Assembly: GCF_932526225.1 (NCBI RefSeq) | Contig: NC_064037.1 | Span: 11,452,203-11,516,202, forward strand | Length of the DNA: 64,000 nucleotides | DNA from: Nematostella vectensis | Taxonomy: Eukaryota > Cnidaria > Anthozoa > Actiniaria > Edwardsiidae | Direction of reading: 5' to 3' | Shown here: piece after piece, positions 60,801-64,000 of the stretch | Position numbering within the stretch: position 1 is the first letter of the stretch | Layout: every line of letters starts with the position of its first letter | Notes under the pieces: generated by a model | The model's input: the letters and a program-made list of their open reading frames with translations, nothing else | Told to the model about the DNA's origin: nothing | Database searches by the model: none | Translations under genes and position numbers: made by a program

Positions 60801-62591
60801 GAAAATCCAATAATGCAAACATGCTTGTTTTCTTTGTGTGTATGTGATCTACTGGTTATCTTGTGGTCAGCTAAAAACCTTTTATACTTAAACGCTCCCA
60901 AAATCAATCGTTATTTTTTTTATTCTTTTTAACATAAAATAAAAAGTGTTTGCTATAAACAATGCAACGTCTTGAGATCGACCCCGTATGATTTCCATAC
61001 ATCCTTCTCCCTTTTGGTGGTCCTCATTCTCTCAAATCCTGCCTTTTCTAGTACAAGACTCGTAATATGTGATCAAAGACTCTTTCTCACCCATCAATTA
61101 GGGTACGTTGCCTCCACAAATCTTGACCTTACAGACGAAAATGTCAACAGTGCTTTAATAGGACAACAGATATTTAAAAGTAATGACAAGTAATAATTAG
61201 TCCCACGCGGGTGAAGCTATACAAAGATAAGAACGCCTAGGCTCCGTAAAAATAATAGCACTTAAAAACTAAATCAAGAAAAGTACCCTAATAGCTCGGC
61301 ATACTGTCGGCTCTGTCACTCTCGATCAGCAATGGTGCGTTTTATTTACTCTCGACCCGGTATTATTTCTTTCTTTTTTTTTCTTTTTTTTATTTGTTCC
61401 AGTTTTACATTGGTATTCTTTACGGGCATTCTATTCCAACGGCCGTCGTTTAGTGAAGTTGTATATTGCGACGGCAATTCCGCCGGTGAACGTACCATCT
61501 AAGAGACCTGTTAACCTTACGATTTTTCTTACGCTCTTTGCGTGACCTCGCGATCCAAAACCACGCCATTAGCATAACAAGATTGAGTATTGGGATGACA
61601 AGACCGTAAACAAAAGACGTATTAATCTTATAATGTTTTACTAAGTCAACAAACGACTTTACATTATCTAGAAGAAGAAAACAGAGCGCTTGAAGTGTCT
61701 TTCCCCTTTCTATTAACCGTGGACTTGGTGGCTAGGATAATAAACAACAAAAACACAAAATGTGTCTTCGTAAAAAAAGGAGACTTTGTCTTCGAGGTGT
61801 CTTTGAGAATATTATTTTTAAGTTAAACGCAAAACGACACGCTACGAGTTATCCCTATATCTAACGGTAAAATTTGGGTTAATTTGCGGATGGTATTCAA
61901 TTCCAATGACCATTCAATTCCGACGGCCATTCAGTTCCAACGGTCATTTAGTTCCGACGGCTATTCAGTTCCGACGGCCGTCGTATCAGTTGCGACGGCC
62001 AATTCAGCCTGTGCGACGGCTATTCAGTTCCGACGGCCGTCGTATCAGTTGCGACGGCCAATTCAGCCGGTGCGACGGCTATTCAGTTTCGACGGCTATT
62101 CTATTCCGACGGCCGTCGTATCAGTTGCGACGGCCAATTCAGCCGGTGCGACGGCTATTTAGTTCCGACGGCTATTCTATTCCGACGGTCGTCGTATCAG
62201 TTGCGACGGCCAATTCAGCCGATGCGACGGCAAAAATTCGGACGGAAATGGTCACCTAAACCTACCTGTAATACTACTCTTAGTAAATCAAATCTTTAAA
62301 TAATAAGAAAAGATCGGCATCAAAAATAGATAAACGTATTTTCTCACAATTAAAGAGGGTCCGGAAGATTGTATTTTTTTTTTACAAATGCGTTCATACT
62401 TTGAGTTACCTCCTCTTGAAAGGTCTGCCAGTCTATCCTGCCGCCCTTGGTTGGCGTCTTCGGCTTTGTCGCGAGGTCAAGGAGAGGACTGTCACGAATG
62501 GCCTTATCGTCGGCGATACTGGCGGGTGTCGGGCTCCCTGTGGTGAGGATATGGTCTGCGGACTTGGCTCTGGAGACGTCCACATTGCTTG
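51801..62591 (-). CDS. RABEP1: Rabaptin-5 (RABEP) with C-terminal FYVE finger, N-terminus not found
   Basis: Rabaptin is a coiled-coil effector of Rab5 and Rab4 on early endosomes. Exons in transcript order: 62591-62410, 58025-57882, 56816-56637, 55886-55848, 55772-55710, 55304-55212, 54755-54656, 53737-53691, 53573-53463, 52927-52811, 52553-52443, 51974-51801; all phases agree, 452 residues. RIDWQTFQEE then ACVMCQNYEHQLQ matches human ETEWNLLQKE and RCDMCSNYEKQLQ. A long coiled coil follows, ending SETVQRDFVKLSQTLQ, nearly identical to the human Rab5-binding end. Human rabaptin stops soon after, but here WEHKDDARECRNCQ and YHCHHCGKIFCEGC, RRPHQVCDAC form a FYVE zinc finger that binds PI3P. 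The N-terminal coiled coil and start codon are missing: they lie in unrecognised exons before 64000 or outside. EEA1 or RUFY were considered, but the SETVQRDFVKLSQTLQ block is rabaptin. Confidence 0.9.
52722..52824. repeat. Tandem doublet of a rabaptin splice donor
   Basis: Two copies of about 61 bp. On the minus strand each reads CTCAAACCCTGCAG|GTA: the real donor of exon 52927-52811 and a downstream duplicate at about 52747. Confidence 0.85.
53279..53390. repeat. 56-bp direct doublet and CAT-rich tract
   Basis: CGTTTGGCATAATCAACTTT and the following AGAAATCTGCATCAGTACAG occur twice, 56 bp apart, inside a region rich in CAT/ATC triplets (about 53030-53430). Confidence 0.85.
54019..54710. 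repeat. 88-bp tandem array duplicating a rabaptin exon end and donor
   Basis: Eight units begin ACCACCAGTCTACGTGCACA at 54019, 54105, 54193, 54281, 54369, 54457, 54545 and 54633. On the minus strand each holds the last part of exon 54755-54656 (ATGGAGGAAATGCTACAG in several copies) and its donor CTAG|GTATGTG. The unit at 54633 belongs to the real exon. The middle six carry one extra base (GACTTGTGTCAG) and are out of frame. Confidence 0.93.
57249..57881. repeat. 53-bp minisatellite starting at a rabaptin donor
   Basis: About eleven to twelve units. On the minus strand each begins GTAACACTNGNGCCATACAG and ends CACCAATCAAAG. The first unit starts at intron base +1 after exon 58025-57882 (GAAAAG|GTAACAC), so each later unit again reads AAAG|GTAACAC. 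The array ends near 57249. Confidence 0.93.
59504..59816 (-). pseudogene. Left-arm truncated mirror copy of the 179-residue frame
   Basis: The minus strand repeats the C-terminal part of the 60108 frame almost residue for residue (TEAAISKRKF versus TKAAISKRKF, IPRQEDVPIW versus IPQQGDVPIW). Homology ends at 59816, inside the frame, so the N-terminal part is missing. Confidence 0.6.
60108..60647 (+). CDS. Unrecognised 179-residue protein of the palindromic element
   Basis: ATG at 60108 in the spacer opens a frame that runs into the right arm and stops at 60647. The first 50 residues are acidic and Ser-rich (SSSDENIDDTVPNFWDRL). The rest is helical and basic: VPFYRKELRQVLFEHLKWM, TLRKDPTYKKIMDTRKNL, SKRKFLLSKMFRKQPIP. 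I do not recognise it. It is not transposase-like by eye. The matching left-arm segment (minus strand, about 59713-59504) repeats the last 70 residues but is cut off at the spacer. Confidence 0.55.
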   Translation: MGSIGHYSGDESNVSTGTFEDYSDSESTHFDHTTNEESSSDENIDDTVPNFWDRLQAESVDRFHDHWKELVAKYEQQGNATEVAEAHATNDLVPFYRKELRQVLFEHLKWMRTLRKDPTYKKIMDTRKNLMDNDGFDWSEATKAAISKRKFLLSKMFRKQPIPQQGDVPIWDKPFYNRR

Positions 62592-62770
62592 CTATGAGTT
62601 GTGGGTAAAACAAAGGGATCAATATTTATAATTAGAACATAATTCGCCCCACATCTCGCGATGATGGAGTCAAGATATCTATGTCATATGACTTCCATGC
62701 ACCACGGTTTACATACATTCTCATACTTTCTGGGAAACTCTCTTTTCCTGAAAAACCCACTTTTCCTTGA

Positions 62771-62912
62771 AACCCTCTCTCCCTGGCAACCCCTCTCTCC
62801 CTGGCAACCCCTCTCTCCCTGGCAACCCCTCTCTCCCTGGCAACCCCTCTCTCCCTGGTAACCCCTCTCTCCCTGGTAACCCCTCTTTTCCTTGAAACCC
62901 CGCTCTCCCTGG
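62771..62912. repeat. 18-bp minisatellite
   Basis: About seven copies of AACCCCTCTCTCCCTGGC with A/T variants, between two ACCACGGTTT words (62702 and 62916). It lies 5' of the first recognised rabaptin exon. Confidence 0.9.
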
Positions 62913-64000
62913 AAACCACGGTTTTTATACCAAATAATCCGAGCAGAAGCAACCCTACCCTAAAGAATCTGACAACCTTTTGGTTCGATTCTCTTGGTCA
63001 TCCATTTGATGCATTGAAAGAATAACAGTTTCGATTATATGCAGGGCCCACGGGGAGCGTTTAATTTTGTGCGCTAGTAAGTTGCGCAGCGGCATCTGTT
63101 AAACTATCCCCTTTAAAAGCTAACTAGAAAAGTAAAGAAGTTTACGACTAGTAGTGCACAAGAAAAACGGACTAATTCAACCGCTAACATACAACAGGAA
63201 AACGGACTAATACAACTTCTTATATAGCGAGTACAGTTAGGTAGATTTACATAGTGCAGAAGTCAACGCTATTTAAGCTGCGAAAAGCATTATTAAACAT
63301 AAACGCAATTTAACGCATTTCTTTTGAAAAACATAATCTAGGATTTCGCGATTTTGTGACGAGAAAATACCATTTTTTTAGCGGCCGAAGCGAGAAGTCC
63401 GCTCCTCCCTGCACCTATCTCTAGCTTCGAGTCTGTAGTGGCGACTTTGAGAACAATTCTACACACCCAAAATGAAGTGCTTCTCGGGCAACTTGTTGTT
63501 GGCGAGAAACAAGCTCCTCTGAATGTATCCGAGCAACAGCTCCGTCATGGCTAGCTAGAGAAAATCGGGTGCATCCCCTATCCTACCCACTAGTCTTCTT
63601 TTTCTTATCCGGAGACGATCGCTGATAAACAAGCCGCTTGTAGGCACAAGAAAGGGCTGAAGATTATACGGCTCTCGGTTCTGAGGCTTATCCAGCGATT
63701 ATGAGGCGTGGTTATCGAGCTAACATTAAGGATAAATTTAGAGGCTCACCCATATAAAAACGTAAACAACAAAAATAACTGGAAAAAGCAAATCTTAGTT
63801 AGTTTTTCAATCTCATAACTAACTAGTTCCGTAAACAAATTGCTCGGAAATTGATGTATGAATTTAATGTAGCTTGCTCCATTTCGCTTTAACGCTTAAT
63901 TTTGCCAAATAGTCGCAACAAGATCAAAACTGGCGGAAACGTGTTATATCCAAAACCTAGCCTGTTCTTTAGGAACGCGCAGGCTATTAAAAAACCTGTT
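62913..64000. other. Region upstream of the first recognised rabaptin exon
   Basis: No exon could be supported. A minus-strand stretch at about 63546-63465 is open between an acceptor-like CTCTAG and a donor-like TTGG|GTGTGT but matches nothing I know. Confidence 0.4.

Larger units (their letters stand above)
58101..62278. mobile_element. Palindromic Polinton/Maverick-like element
   Basis: A 4178-bp element with long inverted arms, 58101-59816 and 60335-62278, and a 518-bp spacer. The termini read AGTAGTATTACAGGTAGG and its complement, and CTTAGT flanks both ends (58095-58100, 62279-62284). A 6-bp duplication, AG...CT termini and long inverted repeats are features of Polintons (15-20 kb when complete). 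No integrase, polymerase or capsid gene is present, so it would be non-autonomous. The outer arm ends hold GCGACGGC/GCCGTCGC subrepeats, expanded in the right arm, which explains its extra 230 bp. It lies in the rabaptin intron between 58025 and 62410. Confidence 0.7.

Noticed and set aside
60972..61193. 73-codon frame present in both arms of the palindrome
   Set aside because: It appears twice only because the arms are copies, and it lacks an ATG start in both.
58050..62259. Arg/Pro-rich frames in the GCGACGGC repeats
   Set aside because: They are translations of the element's terminal subrepeats.
62632..62952. Frame with repeated RERGV words on the minus strand
   Set aside because: Translation of the 18-bp minisatellite.
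63465..63546. Possible 5' exon of rabaptin
   Set aside because: Splice-like borders exist but neither possible frame resembles the rabaptin N-terminus.

Overview
The window is animal nuclear DNA: AT-rich, gene-dense, with spliced genes whose exons end in GT-AG introns and with many short inverted-repeat transposons. The gene families and a secreted PAN/EGF/GGWT-type protein typical of corals and anemones suggest an anthozoan cnidarian, probably a sea anemone; this is inference from gene content. Exon models were built by hand from splice signals, reading frame and remembered vertebrate homologues; no alignment was run.

Layout. 95-3882 (-): checkpoint kinase CHEK2, cut at its C-terminus by the window edge. 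6308-11995 (+): a Dispatched-type hedgehog-release transporter, followed by two decayed tandem copies of its last exon. 14148-17446 (+): CNTD1, a meiotic cyclin-like protein. 18607-22426 (-): a BCL7 family SWI/SNF subunit. 24908-34752 (+): TBL2, a WD40 protein of the ER membrane, with a probable second first exon. 37939-45845 (+): a secreted PAN + 3 EGF + GGWT/fibrinogen-like protein. 48693-49274 (+): an intronless H1/H5-domain protein with a PP1-docking-like tail. 51801-62591 and beyond (-): rabaptin-5 (RABEP) with a C-terminal FYVE zinc finger; its N-terminal exons were not identified.

The genes do not form a pathway: this is ordinary animal synteny (DNA damage, hedgehog secretion, meiosis, chromatin, ER stress, matrix, endosomes). 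The distinctive features lie between and inside the exons. (1) Several tandem repeats start at, overlap, or lie just after a 5' splice site (TBL2 exons 6 and 9, three rabaptin exons, a Dispatched exon), so splice donors are themselves multiplied. (2) A 4.18-kb palindromic element (58101-62278) with 1.7-1.9-kb inverted arms and a 6-bp target duplication sits in a rabaptin intron and resembles a non-autonomous Polinton/Maverick. (3) Many MITEs show readable target duplications (TAA, TTAA, 5, 6 and 9 bp).
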